Of a stretch of 18,912 nt of DNA, positions 1 through 6,316 are shown one piece after another. This DNA is from Lachnospiraceae bacterium UBA5895. Its GTDB lineage: Bacteria; Bacillota; Clostridia; Lachnospirales; Lachnospiraceae. The DNA is taken from positions 17,969-36,880 of the forward strand of contig DJEP01000049.1 in NCBI GenBank assembly GCA_002431915.1, in the 5' to 3' direction. Positions within the stretch are counted from its first letter, which is position 1. Every line of letters begins with the position of its first letter. The notes below the pieces were generated by a model. The model was not told where the DNA came from and did no database searches. It was given only the letters and a program-made list of their open reading frames with translations. The position numbers and the translations under genes are program-made.

Positions 1-54
1 AGAAGAAACATTGCACGTATTCAGACTGTTATCACCGAGAAGGCTAGAGCGTAA
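1..54 (+). CDS. rpmC: Ribosomal protein L29, C-terminal end (partial)
   Basis: The first 17 codons read RRNIARIQTVITEKARA and end in TAA at 52-54. An R-R-N-I-A-R-I-x-T tail is typical of L29, a small protein near the polypeptide exit tunnel of the 50S subunit. The position directly before rpsQ is the canonical place of rpmC in the S10 operon, which supports the call. The start lies outside the window. Confidence 0.85.
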   Translation, partial: RRNIARIQTVITEKARA

Positions 55-84
55 CGCGTGGGTGCGTAGAAAGGAGATCAAACC

Positions 85-339
85 GTGGAAAGAAATTTAA
101 GAAAAACACGTACTGGTAAGGTTATCAGTAATAAGATGGATAAAACTATTGTAGTTGCAATCGAAGAGCATGTTAAGCATCCCCTTTACAAAAAGATCGT
201 AAAGGACACCTACAAGCTGAAGGCTCATGACGAGAATAACGAGTGCAACATTGGCGATATCGTTAAGGTTATGGAGACAAGACCTCTGTCCAAAGACAAG
301 AGATGGAGACTTGTTGAGATCGTAGAAAAAGCCAAATAA
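85..339 (+). CDS. rpsQ: 30S ribosomal protein S17
   Basis: This is an 84-residue OB-fold primary 16S rRNA-binding protein of the small subunit. Family hallmarks visible are the N-terminal K-T-R-T-G-K-V-x-S stretch, the K-T-x-V-V segment near residue 20, H-P-L-Y-K-K near residue 32 and the R-P-L-S-K-x-K-R-W motif near residue 66. The length is normal. The start is GTG at 85, preceded by AAGGAGATCA at 71-80 with good spacing, and it gives the expected N-terminus. The gene sits 30 bp after rpmC and 73 bp before rplN. Its stop codon lies inside the first arms of a hairpin region (333-398). Confidence 0.97.
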   Translation: MERNLRKTRTGKVISNKMDKTIVVAIEEHVKHPLYKKIVKDTYKLKAHDENNECNIGDIVKVMETRPLSKDKRWRLVEIVEKAK

Positions 340-398
340 ATTTGGCTTCGGCTAAATAAGCCGATTAAATTAAGTTTGTAAGAAACCGCGGAAGCGGT
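333..398 (+). repeat. Structured intergenic element, weak copy (E1)
   Basis: The rpsQ-rplN gap can fold as nested stems. The outer stem is CAAA (333-336) with TTTG (375-378), the second is AATTT (339-343) with AAATT (367-371), and the inner hairpin is TCGGCT (348-353) with AGCCGA (359-364). An AAG joint (372-374) precedes the outer 3' arm, and a second hairpin ACCGC-GGAA-GCGGT follows at 385-398, just before the rplN ribosome binding site. The order of parts matches the stronger copies at 1873, 2538 and 10041, but the stems are short, so membership is tentative. A competing local hairpin, CCAAA with TTTGG, is also possible. Confidence 0.4.
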
Positions 399-412
399 GA
401 AGGAGGAATAAC

Positions 413-781
413 ATGGTTCAGCAGGAAAGTAGACTGAAAGTTGCTGATAACACCGGCGCAAAAGAGTTACTTTGCATTCGTGTTATGGGCGGTTCTACCA
501 GAAGATATGCACAGATCGGCGACGTGATTGTTGCTTCCGTTAAAGATGCAACACCAGGTGGCGTTGTAAAAAAAGGTGATGTAGTAAAGGCAGTTGTAGT
601 TCGTTCCGTAAAGGGCGCTCGTCGTAAAGACGGTTCTTACATCAAGTTTGATGAGAACGCTGCAGTTATCATCAAAGATGACAAGACTCCCAGAGGAACC
701 CGTATCTTTGGGCCGGTTGCAAGAGAGCTTCGTGAGAAACAGTTCATGAAAATTGTTTCCCTGGCTCCCGAAGTATTATAA
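413..781 (+). CDS. rplN: 50S ribosomal protein L14
   Basis: The protein has 122 residues, the standard length for bacterial L14, which binds 23S rRNA at the subunit interface (bridge B8). It begins MVQQESRLKVADNTGAKE, with the usual V-A-D-N-S/T-G-A-K motif, and carries the G-D-V-V-K-A-V-V-V-R segment and F-x-x-N-A-A-V-I-I near residue 80. The ATG at 413 follows AAGGAGG at 400-406. The gene is followed after 12 bp by rplX, and its stop codon abuts the next ribosome binding site, so the two are likely translated in close succession. Confidence 0.98.
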   Translation: MVQQESRLKVADNTGAKELLCIRVMGGSTRRYAQIGDVIVASVKDATPGGVVKKGDVVKAVVVRSVKGARRKDGSYIKFDENAAVIIKDDKTPRGTRIFGPVARELREKQFMKIVSLAPEVL

Positions 782-793
782 GGAGGTTGCCAC

Positions 794-1105
794 ATGTCTA
801 CAATGAAAATTAAGAAGGGCGACACCGTTAAGGTTATCGCCGGTAAAGACTTAGGTACAGAGGGCAAGGTTCTCTCTGTAGACGTAAAGAATCATAAAGT
901 CCTGGTAGAGGGCGTTAACAAGATCACAAAGCATGCAAAGCCTTCTCAGGCAAACCCCAATGGCGGTATTGTTGAGAAAGAAGCTCCTATTGATATTTCA
1001 AACGTTATGCTTGTTGTAAAGGGCAAGACCACAAGAGTTGGCTTCAAGGTTGAAGACGGCAAGAAAGTACGTTTCGCAAAGTCAACAGGCGAAGTGATTG
1101 ACTAA
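794..1105 (+). CDS. rplX: 50S ribosomal protein L24
   Basis: This 103-residue assembly-initiator protein of the large subunit has an N-terminal KOW motif (K-K-G-D-T-V-K-V-I-A-G-K-D-L-G-T-E-G, about residues 8-25). It also has the family's N-x-x-x-K-H-x-K-P segment (about 43-51) and G-G-I-V-x-K-E-A-P-I (about 57-66). The ATG at 794 is 7 bases after AGGAGG. A second in-frame ATG at 803 is too far from that site to be preferred. Length and gene order are standard. Confidence 0.97.
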   Translation: MSTMKIKKGDTVKVIAGKDLGTEGKVLSVDVKNHKVLVEGVNKITKHAKPSQANPNGGIVEKEAPIDISNVMLVVKGKTTRVGFKVEDGKKVRFAKSTGEVID

Positions 1106-1128
1106 TCAATAGGAAGGAGGAAATATAA

Positions 1129-1668
1129 GTGAGCAGACTGAAAGATTTATATAACAATGAGATCGTCGATGCTATGACCAAGAAGTTCGGTTACGCTAAT
1201 GTAATGGAAGTTCCCAAGCTCGACAAGATCGTTATCAATATGGGTGTTGGTGAAGCAAAAGAAAACGCTAAGATCCTTGAGAATGCAGTTGCTGATATGG
1301 AAGCTATTACCGGACAGAAGGCAGTTCTGACCAAGGCTAAGAATTCCGTAGCAAACTTCAAGATCCGTGAGGGTATGCCCATCGGATGTAAGACCACTCT
1401 GCGTGGTGAGAAGATGTATGAGTTCCTGGATCGTCTGGTTAACCTCGCTCTTCCTCGTGTCCGTGACTTCAGAGGCGTTAACCCTAACGCATTCGACGGC
1501 AGAGGTAACTATGCACTCGGTATCAAAGAGCAGTTCATCTTCCCTGAGATCGAGTACGATAAGATCGACAAGACCAGAGGTATGGATATCATTTTCGTAA
1601 CAACTGCTAAGACCGACGAAGAGGCACGTGAGCTGCTGAGACTGTTCAACATGCCTTTCGCAAAGTAA
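1129..1668 (+). CDS. rplE: 50S ribosomal protein L5
   Basis: The 179-residue protein binds 5S rRNA in the central protuberance. It has the N-terminal L-K-x-L-Y-x-x-E segment, K-I-V-I-N-M-G-V-G-E (residues 33-42), a T-G-Q-K-A segment, F-K-I-R-E-G-M-P-I-G (about 77-86), and the R-D-F-R-G and F-D-G-x-G-N-Y signatures (about 112-128). The start is GTG at 1129, 7 bases after AGGAAGGAGG, giving MSRLKDLY. Length is normal for Firmicutes and spacing to rplX is 23 bp. Confidence 0.98.
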   Translation: MSRLKDLYNNEIVDAMTKKFGYANVMEVPKLDKIVINMGVGEAKENAKILENAVADMEAITGQKAVLTKAKNSVANFKIREGMPIGCKTTLRGEKMYEFLDRLVNLALPRVRDFRGVNPNAFDGRGNYALGIKEQFIFPEIEYDKIDKTRGMDIIFVTTAKTDEEARELLRLFNMPFAK

Positions 1669-1686
1669 TCAAGGAGGTAAATTCTG

Positions 1687-1872
1687 ATGGCAAAGACATC
1701 AATGAAGATTAAACAGCAGCGCAAACCTAAGTTCTCTACTCAGGCTTATACCCGTTGCAAGATTTGTGGTCGTCCCCACTCTGTACTGAGAAAATACGGA
1801 ATTTGCCGTGTTTGCTTCCGTGAACTGGCTTACAAGGGCGAGATTCCCGGAGTTAAGAAGGCTTCCTGGTAA
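1687..1872 (+). CDS. rpsN: 30S ribosomal protein S14, zinc-binding type
   Basis: This 61-residue short S14 carries two C-x2-C pairs (C24/C27 and C40/C43) that hold a structural zinc. It therefore belongs to the short zinc-containing form common in Gram-positive bacteria, not the long cysteine-free form often induced under zinc limitation. It binds the 16S 3' domain in the 30S head. AAGGAGG precedes the ATG by a normal distance. The gene ends in S-W-stop, and the structured element E2 starts on the next base. The 263-bp gap to rpsH is unusually long for this operon. Confidence 0.98.
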   Translation: MAKTSMKIKQQRKPKFSTQAYTRCKICGRPHSVLRKYGICRVCFRELAYKGEIPGVKKASW

Positions 1873-1961
1873 GAGCAAAAAGATTTTCTAAGCCAGCAAA
1901 GTACGCTGGCTAACAAAATCTAAGTTTTGCTCCTAAGAGAATTTTGCAGAGCAAAATTCTC
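1873..1961 (+). repeat. Structured intergenic element, full copy (E2)
   Basis: This is a nested, perfectly paired structure starting immediately after the rpsN stop. The outer stem is GAGCAAAA (1873-1880) with TTTTGCTC (1925-1932). The second stem is AGATTTT (1881-1887) with AAAATCT (1915-1921). The inner hairpin is GCCAGC (1892-1897) with GCTGGC (1905-1910), closed by loop AAAGTAC. An AAG joint sits at 1922-1924. A CTAA linker leads to a second hairpin, GAGAATTTTGC (1937-1947), loop AGA, GCAAAATTCTC (1951-1961). There is no T-tract, so it is not an ordinary terminator. Function is unknown. Confidence 0.75.
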
Positions 1962-1962
1962 C

Positions 1963-2020
1963 GGGATGAAAAAAGTCTAAGTTTCATCCCTAAAAGAATT
2001 TTCCGCAAACGAAAAATTCT
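1963..2020 (+). repeat. Structured intergenic element, reduced copy (E3)
   Basis: A second unit follows E2 in tandem. The outer stem is GGGATGAAA (1963-1971) with TTTCATCCC (1982-1990), perfect over 9 bp, but the interior is only AAAGTCTAAG with no second or inner stem. The trailing hairpin is AGAATTTT (1995-2002) with AAAATTCT (2013-2020) around the core CCGCAAACGA. Compared with E2 the stem bases differ but pairing is kept. A further degenerate fragment begins at 2022 (GGGAGTAAAAAGCCTTAAG) without a matching 3' arm, which looks like a decayed third unit. Confidence 0.65.
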
Positions 2021-2135
2021 CGGGAGTAAAAAGCCTTAAGTTAGTTTATAAGAGTAATCTTATAATATAGATGGTATATACGAAATGTATGTACTTAGCA
2101 TGATTCAAGTCAAATAATAAGGAGGAAACTAAATC

Positions 2136-2537
2136 ATGACAATGAGCGATCCTATCGCAGATATGCTTACAAGAATCCGTAATGCAAATACTGCAAAACA
2201 TGACACCGTAGACGTACCTTCTTCCAAGATGAAGCTGGCTATCGCACAGATTCTGCTGGACGAGGGATATATTAAGAAGTACGACATCGTTGAAGACGGT
2301 GGTTTCAAGACCATCCACATCACTCTGAAGTACGGCGCAGACAAGAACGAGAAGATCATCTCCGGTATCAAGAGAATCTCCAAGCCCGGCTTACGTGTAT
2401 ACGCTGGTAAGGAAGATCTGCCTAAGGTTCTTGGCGGTCTGGGTATTGCTATTATCTCTACCAACCAGGGTGTTATCACCGACAAGAAGGCTCGTGAGCT
2501 TCAGGTTGGCGGCGAAGTATTAGCATTCGTTTGGTAA
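2136..2537 (+). CDS. rpsH: 30S ribosomal protein S8
   Basis: The 133-residue primary 16S-binding protein has the typical MTMSDPIADMLTRIRNA N-terminus, a P-S-S-K-x-K segment (about 29-34) and a C-terminal half with S-K-P-G-L-R-V-Y (about 84-91), G-I-A-I-I-S-T and G-G-E-V-L-A-F-V-W at the end. The ATG at 2136 lies 10 bases after GGAGG (2121-2125); the ATG at 2142 is an alternative. In E. coli, S8 is the translational repressor of the spc operon. Here its gene is flanked on both sides by structured elements, which makes post-transcriptional control plausible but unproven. Confidence 0.98.
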   Translation: MTMSDPIADMLTRIRNANTAKHDTVDVPSSKMKLAIAQILLDEGYIKKYDIVEDGGFKTIHITLKYGADKNEKIISGIKRISKPGLRVYAGKEDLPKVLGGLGIAIISTNQGVITDKKARELQVGGEVLAFVW

Positions 2538-2629
2538 AGACGAAAAATACTTCTAAAGCGTCAAAAGACGCCGCTTAAGAAGTATTAAGTTTCGTCTCTA
2601 AGAGAATTTTCCGCAAGCGTAAAATTCTC
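2538..2629 (+). repeat. Structured intergenic element, full copy (E4)
   Basis: The element starts on the base after the rpsH stop, just as E2 does after rpsN. The outer stem is AGACGAAA (2538-2545) with TTTCGTCT (2590-2597). The second stem is AATACTTCT (2546-2554) with AGAAGTATT (2578-2586). The inner hairpin is GCGTC-AAAA-GACGC (2558-2571). The joint AAG is at 2587-2589. After CTAA comes the second hairpin, GAGAATTTT (2602-2610) with AAAATTCTC (2621-2629), around a CGC-AA-GCG core. The layout matches E2 and E5, with compensating differences in every stem. Confidence 0.75.
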
Positions 2630-2678
2630 CAAAGTATTAGTGTAACTGATGTAAGTTAGTAAATTAGGAGGTACGGGC

Positions 2679-3221
2679 ATGTCCAGAATAGGTAGAATGC
2701 CAATCGCAATTCCCGCAGGCGTTACTGTAGAAGTTGCAGAAAATAATAAAGTGACTGTGAAAGGTCCCAAGGGTACTCTGGTAAGAGTATTACCCTCTGA
2801 GATGGAAATTAAAGTAGAAGGAGCAGAAGTTCTCGTAAGCAGACCCAACGATCTGAAGAAGATGAAGTCTCTTCACGGTCTGACCAGAACTCTGATCCAC
2901 AATATGGTAGTAGGTGTTACCGAAGGCTATCAGAAGAAGCTGGAAGTAAATGGTGTTGGTTACAGAGCTGCAAAGTCCGGCAATAAGCTGACCCTGAACC
3001 TTGGTTACTCTCATCCCGTAGAGATGATCGACCCCGAAGGTCTTGAAGCTGTAGTAGAAGGACAGAACGTGATCATCGTTAAGGGTATCGACAAAGAAAA
3101 AGTTGGTCAGTACGCTGCTGAGATCCGCGACAAGAGAAGACCTGAGCCTTATAAGGGCAAGGGTATCAAGTATGCCGATGAGACCATCAGACGTAAAGTT
3201 GGTAAGACCGGTAAGAAATAA
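2679..3221 (+). CDS. rplF: 50S ribosomal protein L6
   Basis: The 180-residue protein near the factor-binding site of the 50S has two repeats of the L6 fold. It begins MSRIGRMPIAIPAGVTV, the family N-terminus, has V-K-G-P-K-G-T-L near residue 27, and ends with the signature R-x-P-E-P-Y-K-G-K-G-I-K-Y (about 154-166). The ATG at 2679 follows AGGAGG by a normal distance. Length is standard. rplR follows after 20 bp. Confidence 0.98.
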   Translation: MSRIGRMPIAIPAGVTVEVAENNKVTVKGPKGTLVRVLPSEMEIKVEGAEVLVSRPNDLKKMKSLHGLTRTLIHNMVVGVTEGYQKKLEVNGVGYRAAKSGNKLTLNLGYSHPVEMIDPEGLEAVVEGQNVIIVKGIDKEKVGQYAAEIRDKRRPEPYKGKGIKYADETIRRKVGKTGKK

Positions 3222-3241
3222 TAGATAAGGAGAGTATGAAG

Positions 3242-3610
3242 ATGGTTAGTAAAGAGTCCAGACAGTTAGTACGTGCGAAAAAGCACATGAAAATTCGTAA
3301 CCGCTTCAGCGGCACTGCTGAAAGACCTCGTCTTGCAGTGTTCAGAAGCAATAATCATATGTATGCTCAAATTATCGACGATACAGTTGGTAACACTTTA
3401 GTATCTGCATCCACTCTTGAGAAAGAGATCAAGGCAGAACTGGAGAAGACCAATAACGTTGATGCAGCAGCATATCTTGGAACTGTTATCGCTAAGAGAG
3501 CAATCGAAAAAGGTATCAAGGAAGTTGTTTTCGACCGTGGCGGTTTCATTTATCAGGGTAAAGTAGCAGCTTTAGCCGATGCAGCCAGAGAAGCTGGCCT
3601 GGAATTCTAG
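3242..3610 (+). CDS. rplR: 50S ribosomal protein L18
   Basis: This 122-residue 5S rRNA-binding protein has R-x-K-K-H-x-x-I-R-N-R-F-S-G-T-A-E-R-P-R-L-A-V-F-R-S-N near the N-terminus and the C-terminal F-D-R-G-G-F-x-Y-x-G-K-V-A-A-L-A-D-A-A-R-E-A-G-L. I chose ATG 3242 because AAGGAG (3227-3232) is 9 bases upstream. The in-frame ATG at 3236 leaves only 3 bases and would add two residues that L18 proteins normally lack. Confidence 0.96.
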   Translation: MVSKESRQLVRAKKHMKIRNRFSGTAERPRLAVFRSNNHMYAQIIDDTVGNTLVSASTLEKEIKAELEKTNNVDAAAYLGTVIAKRAIEKGIKEVVFDRGGFIYQGKVAALADAAREAGLEF

Positions 3611-3631
3611 GAAAGGAAAGAGGAATACACC

Positions 3632-4141
3632 ATGAAACACACAATCATAGATGCAAGCCAGTTAGAGTTAAATGATAAAGTTGTTACCATCAAGCGTGTA
3701 ACCAAGACCGTTAAGGGTGGTCGTAACATGAGATTCACCGCTCTGGTAGTAGTCGGCGACGGCAACGGTCATGTAGGTGCTGGTCTGGGAAAAGCTGTAG
3801 AAATTCCCGAAGCTATCCGTAAGGGTAAGGAAGACGCTGTAAAGCACATCGTAGAGATCAATCTGGATGAGAACAATTCCATCACCCATGATTTCATCGG
3901 TAAGTATGGTTCTGCTAACGTTTTACTGAAGAAGGCTCCCGAAGGTACCGGTATCATCGCTGGTGGTCCCGCTCGTGTCGTTTGTGAGCTTGCAGGTATC
4001 AAGAATATCCGTACCAAGTCTCTTGGCTCCAACAATAAGCAGAACGTTGTTCTTGCAACCATCTCCGGTTTAAGCCAGCTGAAGGCTCCCGAAGAAGTAG
4101 CAAAGAATCGTGGAAAGTCTGTTGAGGAGGTTCTGGCGTAA
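3632..4141 (+). CDS. rpsE: 30S ribosomal protein S5
   Basis: The 169-residue protein contributes to decoding fidelity and mRNA unwinding at the entry channel. It has an N-terminal double-stranded RNA-binding fold with the V-V-T-I-K-R-V-T-K-x-V-K-G-G-R-x-M-R-F signature (about 17-35), and G-D-G-N-G-H-V-G-x-G-x-G-K-A (about 43-56). The C-terminal domain carries G-T-G-I-I-A-G-G and A-G-I-K-N-I-x-T-K-S-L-G-S-N-N. The ATG follows GGAAAGAGGAA, a weaker ribosome binding site than its neighbours have. Order rplR-rpsE-rpmD is canonical. Confidence 0.98.
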   Translation: MKHTIIDASQLELNDKVVTIKRVTKTVKGGRNMRFTALVVVGDGNGHVGAGLGKAVEIPEAIRKGKEDAVKHIVEINLDENNSITHDFIGKYGSANVLLKKAPEGTGIIAGGPARVVCELAGIKNIRTKSLGSNNKQNVVLATISGLSQLKAPEEVAKNRGKSVEEVLA

Positions 4142-4189
4142 GCCGGATCTTCCCGTTAAGTTGACAGAGCCAACAGAAAGGAGTAGAGT

Positions 4190-4375
4190 ATGGCAGACAA
4201 GAAGTTAAAGATCACTCTGGTAAAGTCCACCATCGGCGCTGTGCCGAAGAATAAAGCAATCGTGGAGTCTATGGGACTGCGTAAGATCGGCAAGTCCGTA
4301 GTACTGCCTGATAATGATGCAACAAGAGGACAGATCCGTCAGGTGAGTCATTTGATCAAGGTAGAAGAAGCATAA
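4190..4375 (+). CDS. rpmD: 50S ribosomal protein L30
   Basis: This 61-residue protein matches the short bacterial L30 form. The segment L-K-I-T-L-V-K-S-T-I-G is followed by a run matching L-G-L-R-K-I-G-K-S-V-V (residues 29-39) and a C-terminal G-Q-I-R-Q-V-S-H-L-I-K-V-E-E, the family ending. AAAGGAG lies before the ATG. It is 21 bp from rplO and 48 bp from rpsE. Confidence 0.97.
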   Translation: MADKKLKITLVKSTIGAVPKNKAIVESMGLRKIGKSVVLPDNDATRGQIRQVSHLIKVEEA

Positions 4376-4396
4376 TCAGATAAGGAGGTGTTAGGA

Positions 4397-4837
4397 ATGG
4401 AATTATCCAATTTAAGACCTGCAGAAGGTTCCAAACACAGTGATAATTTTAGAAGAGGCCGTGGACACGGTTCAGGAAATGGCAAGACCGCAGGTAAGGG
4501 TCACAAGGGACAGAAGGCTCGTTCCGGAGCTCCCAGACCTGGTTTCGAAGGTGGTCAGATGCCTTTATACAGACGTATTCCTAAGAGAGGTTTCACTAAC
4601 AGAAACACTAAGGAAATCGTTGCTATCAATGTAAGTGCTCTGGAGTGCTTTGACAACGGTGCTACCGTTGATGTTAACGCATTGATTGAAGCAGGAATCA
4701 TTAAGAACCCCAGAGATGGAGTAAAGATCCTCGGAAACGGAGAACTTACCAAAAAGCTTGATGTAAAGGTAGATGCATTCAGTGCATCCGCAAAAGAAAA
4801 AATCGAGGCTCTTGGTGGAACTGCTGAGGTGATGTAA
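4397..4837 (+). CDS. rplO: 50S ribosomal protein L15
   Basis: The 146-residue large-subunit assembly protein begins MELSNLRPAEGSK. It has the glycine- and arginine-rich extended N-terminal segment R-G-x-G-x-G-S-G-N-G-K-T-A-G-K-G-H-K-G-Q-K-A-R-S-G, followed by F-E-G-G-Q-M-P-L-Y-R-R-I-P-K-R-G-F. ATG 4397 was chosen because AAGGAGG (4382-4388) is 8 bases upstream; a GTG at 4388 overlaps that site and would be wrong. The stop TAA shares its last base with the secY ATG (TAATG), indicating translational coupling. Confidence 0.97.
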   Translation: MELSNLRPAEGSKHSDNFRRGRGHGSGNGKTAGKGHKGQKARSGAPRPGFEGGQMPLYRRIPKRGFTNRNTKEIVAINVSALECFDNGATVDVNALIEAGIIKNPRDGVKILGNGELTKKLDVKVDAFSASAKEKIEALGGTAEVM

Positions 4838-6150
4838 TGTTTACAACACTGAAAAACGCATTCAAAATCAAAGAAATCAGACAGAAAATTCTTTTTACAC
4901 TGGGAATGTTAGTTGTGATCCGTATCGGGTCACAGCTTCCCGTACCCGGGGTGGACACGAAGTTCTTCTCTCAATGGTTTGCCCAGCAGACAGGCGGTGC
5001 GTTCAGTTTCTTTGATGCCATTACGGGTGGTTCCTTTTTGAACATGTCCATTCTGGCATTGAACATCAACCCTTATATTACATCTTCCATTATCATGCAG
5101 CTGCTTACAATTGCTATTCCCAAGCTGGAGGAAATGCAGCGTGACGGTGAAGACGGCCGTAAGAAAATGGTTGCCATCACCAGATACGTTACTGTAGCAC
5201 TCGCACTGATCCAGTCCACAGCAATGGCAATCGGTTTTGGCAGACAGGGCTATCTGATCGACTTCAATGCCCTGAATGTAATTACCACGATCACAGCACT
5301 TACCGCCGGTAGTGCATTCCTGATGTGGGTGGGTGAACGAATCACAGAAAAAGGTATCGGAAATGGTATTTCCATCGTACTGGTGATCAACATCATTTCC
5401 CGACTTCCTGAAGATCTGAGCAATCTGTTTGAACAGTTTGTGTTCGGAAAAGCTCCGGCAACCGCGATCCTTGCAGTGGTTATCATCTTCGCAATCATTA
5501 TCGCCATGGTGGTAATGGTTATCATCCTGAATGATGGCGTGCGCAAGATCCCGGTACAGTATGCCAAGAAAATGCAGGGCAGAAAGATGGTCGGCGGACA
5601 GACTTCCAACATACCGTTGAAAGTAAATACTTCCGGCGTTATCCCCATCATTTTTGCACAGTCCATTATGCAGTTCCCGATTATTATCTGTTCCTTTATC
5701 GGATATAACGGAACCGGCGTATGGGCAGAGATCCTTAAGGGCTTGAATTCCGGTTACTGGTGCAAACCCAGCCAGCCGATTTATTCCCTGGGACTTTTAC
5801 TGTACATTGTATTGATTGTATTTTTTGCATACTTCTATACATCCATTACATTTAATCCTTTGATGATTGCCGATAACATGAAGAAGCAGGGCGGTTTTAT
5901 CCCCGGTATCAGACCCGGTAAGCCGACCAGCGATTATCTGAATAAGATTCTGAATTATATCGTATTCATCGGTGCAATCGGTCTGATTATTGTATCTGTG
6001 ATCCCGTACTTCTTCAACGGAGTGTTCGGTGCAAGCGTATCCTTCGGTGGTACCAGCCTGATCATTATCGTAAGCGTAGTACTGGAGACCATGAAGCAGG
6101 TAGAATCTCAGATGCTTGTTCGTAACTACAAGGGATTCCTGGAAGATTAG
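4837..6150 (+). CDS. secY: Protein translocase channel subunit SecY
   Basis: The 437-residue integral membrane protein forms the SecYEG channel for export and membrane insertion. It opens with K-I-K-E-I-R-Q-K-I-L-F-T-L and R-I-G-S-Q-L-P-V-P-G-V-D, and has about ten hydrophobic segments. Early conserved features are P-Y-I-T-S-S-I-I-M-Q-L-L and P-K-L-E-E-M-Q-x-D-G-E-x-G-R-K-K. In the large cytoplasmic loops, R-K-I-P-V-Q-Y-A-K and G-G-Q-x-S-x-I-P-L-K-V-N appear around residues 230-260, with the I-R-P-G-K-P-T segment later. It overlaps rplO by one base and is the last gene before a terminator. Confidence 0.99.
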   Translation: MFTTLKNAFKIKEIRQKILFTLGMLVVIRIGSQLPVPGVDTKFFSQWFAQQTGGAFSFFDAITGGSFLNMSILALNINPYITSSIIMQLLTIAIPKLEEMQRDGEDGRKKMVAITRYVTVALALIQSTAMAIGFGRQGYLIDFNALNVITTITALTAGSAFLMWVGERITEKGIGNGISIVLVINIISRLPEDLSNLFEQFVFGKAPATAILAVVIIFAIIIAMVVMVIILNDGVRKIPVQYAKKMQGRKMVGGQTSNIPLKVNTSGVIPIIFAQSIMQFPIIICSFIGYNGTGVWAEILKGLNSGYWCKPSQPIYSLGLLLYIVLIVFFAYFYTSITFNPLMIADNMKKQGGFIPGIRPGKPTSDYLNKILNYIVFIGAIGLIIVSVIPYFFNGVFGASVSFGGTSLIIIVSVVLETMKQVESQMLVRNYKGFLED

Positions 6151-6161
6151 TAGCATAACAG

Positions 6162-6195
6162 TAACCGGATGGTTTATAATCATCCGGTTATTTTT
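6162..6195 (+). terminator. Intrinsic terminator after secY
   Basis: TAACCGGATG (6162-6171) pairs perfectly with CATCCGGTTA (6181-6190) around a 9-base loop, followed by TTTTT. It lies 11 bp after the secY stop and separates the spc-type operon from adk. The loop contains a TATAAT string, but no -35 box sits at proper distance. Confidence 0.9.
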
Positions 6196-6213
6196 GTATT
6201 ATGGGAAAATCTA

Positions 6214-6242
6214 TTGCAAAAAAGCCGCATAAAAGTTAAAAT
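6214..6242 (+). promoter_or_regulatory. Sigma-A-type promoter for adk-map-infA
   Basis: TTGCAA at 6214-6219 and TAAAAT at 6237-6242 are separated by exactly 17 bases and lie just after the secY terminator, about 75 bp before the adk start. The -35 hexamer is identical to that of the rpmJ promoter at 9727. No transcript start is known, so this is a motif-based call. Confidence 0.65.
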
Positions 6243-6286
6243 AAAAATGTTGGGCTGTATTTGTAGCTTATCCATAGAAGAGCAGA

Positions 6287-6302
6287 GCCTGCAGCTGCAG
6301 GC
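6287..6302 (+). promoter_or_regulatory. Perfect 16-nt palindrome in the adk leader
   Basis: GCCTGCAGCTGCAGGC reads identically on both strands. It lies downstream of the predicted promoter and ends 4 bases before the adk ribosome binding site AGGAG (6307-6311). As RNA it would form a 6-bp GC-rich stem with loop AGCT. It could be a dimeric repressor site or a hairpin affecting ribosome access; neither is shown. Confidence 0.45.
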
Positions 6303-6316
6303 AGATAGGAGCAGAT

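Noticed and set aside
1873..2044. CRISPR array
   Set aside because: Units are palindromic, unequal in length and differ in sequence; there are no constant repeats with unique spacers and no cas genes.
2061..2066. TATAAT before rpsH as an internal promoter
   Set aside because: The best -35 candidate (TTAAGT, 2036-2041) is 19 bases away and weak, and the region is AT-rich, so chance is likely.
1873..2629. Intrinsic terminators or attenuators
   Set aside because: The stems are not followed by T-tracts, and essential downstream genes of the same operon lack their own clear promoters, so plain termination is unlikely.
6175..6180. TATAAT in the secY terminator loop as a promoter nested like the one at 9750
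   Set aside because: No -35-like hexamer lies 16-18 bases upstream (AGCATA region); the promoter at 6214-6242 explains adk expression better.
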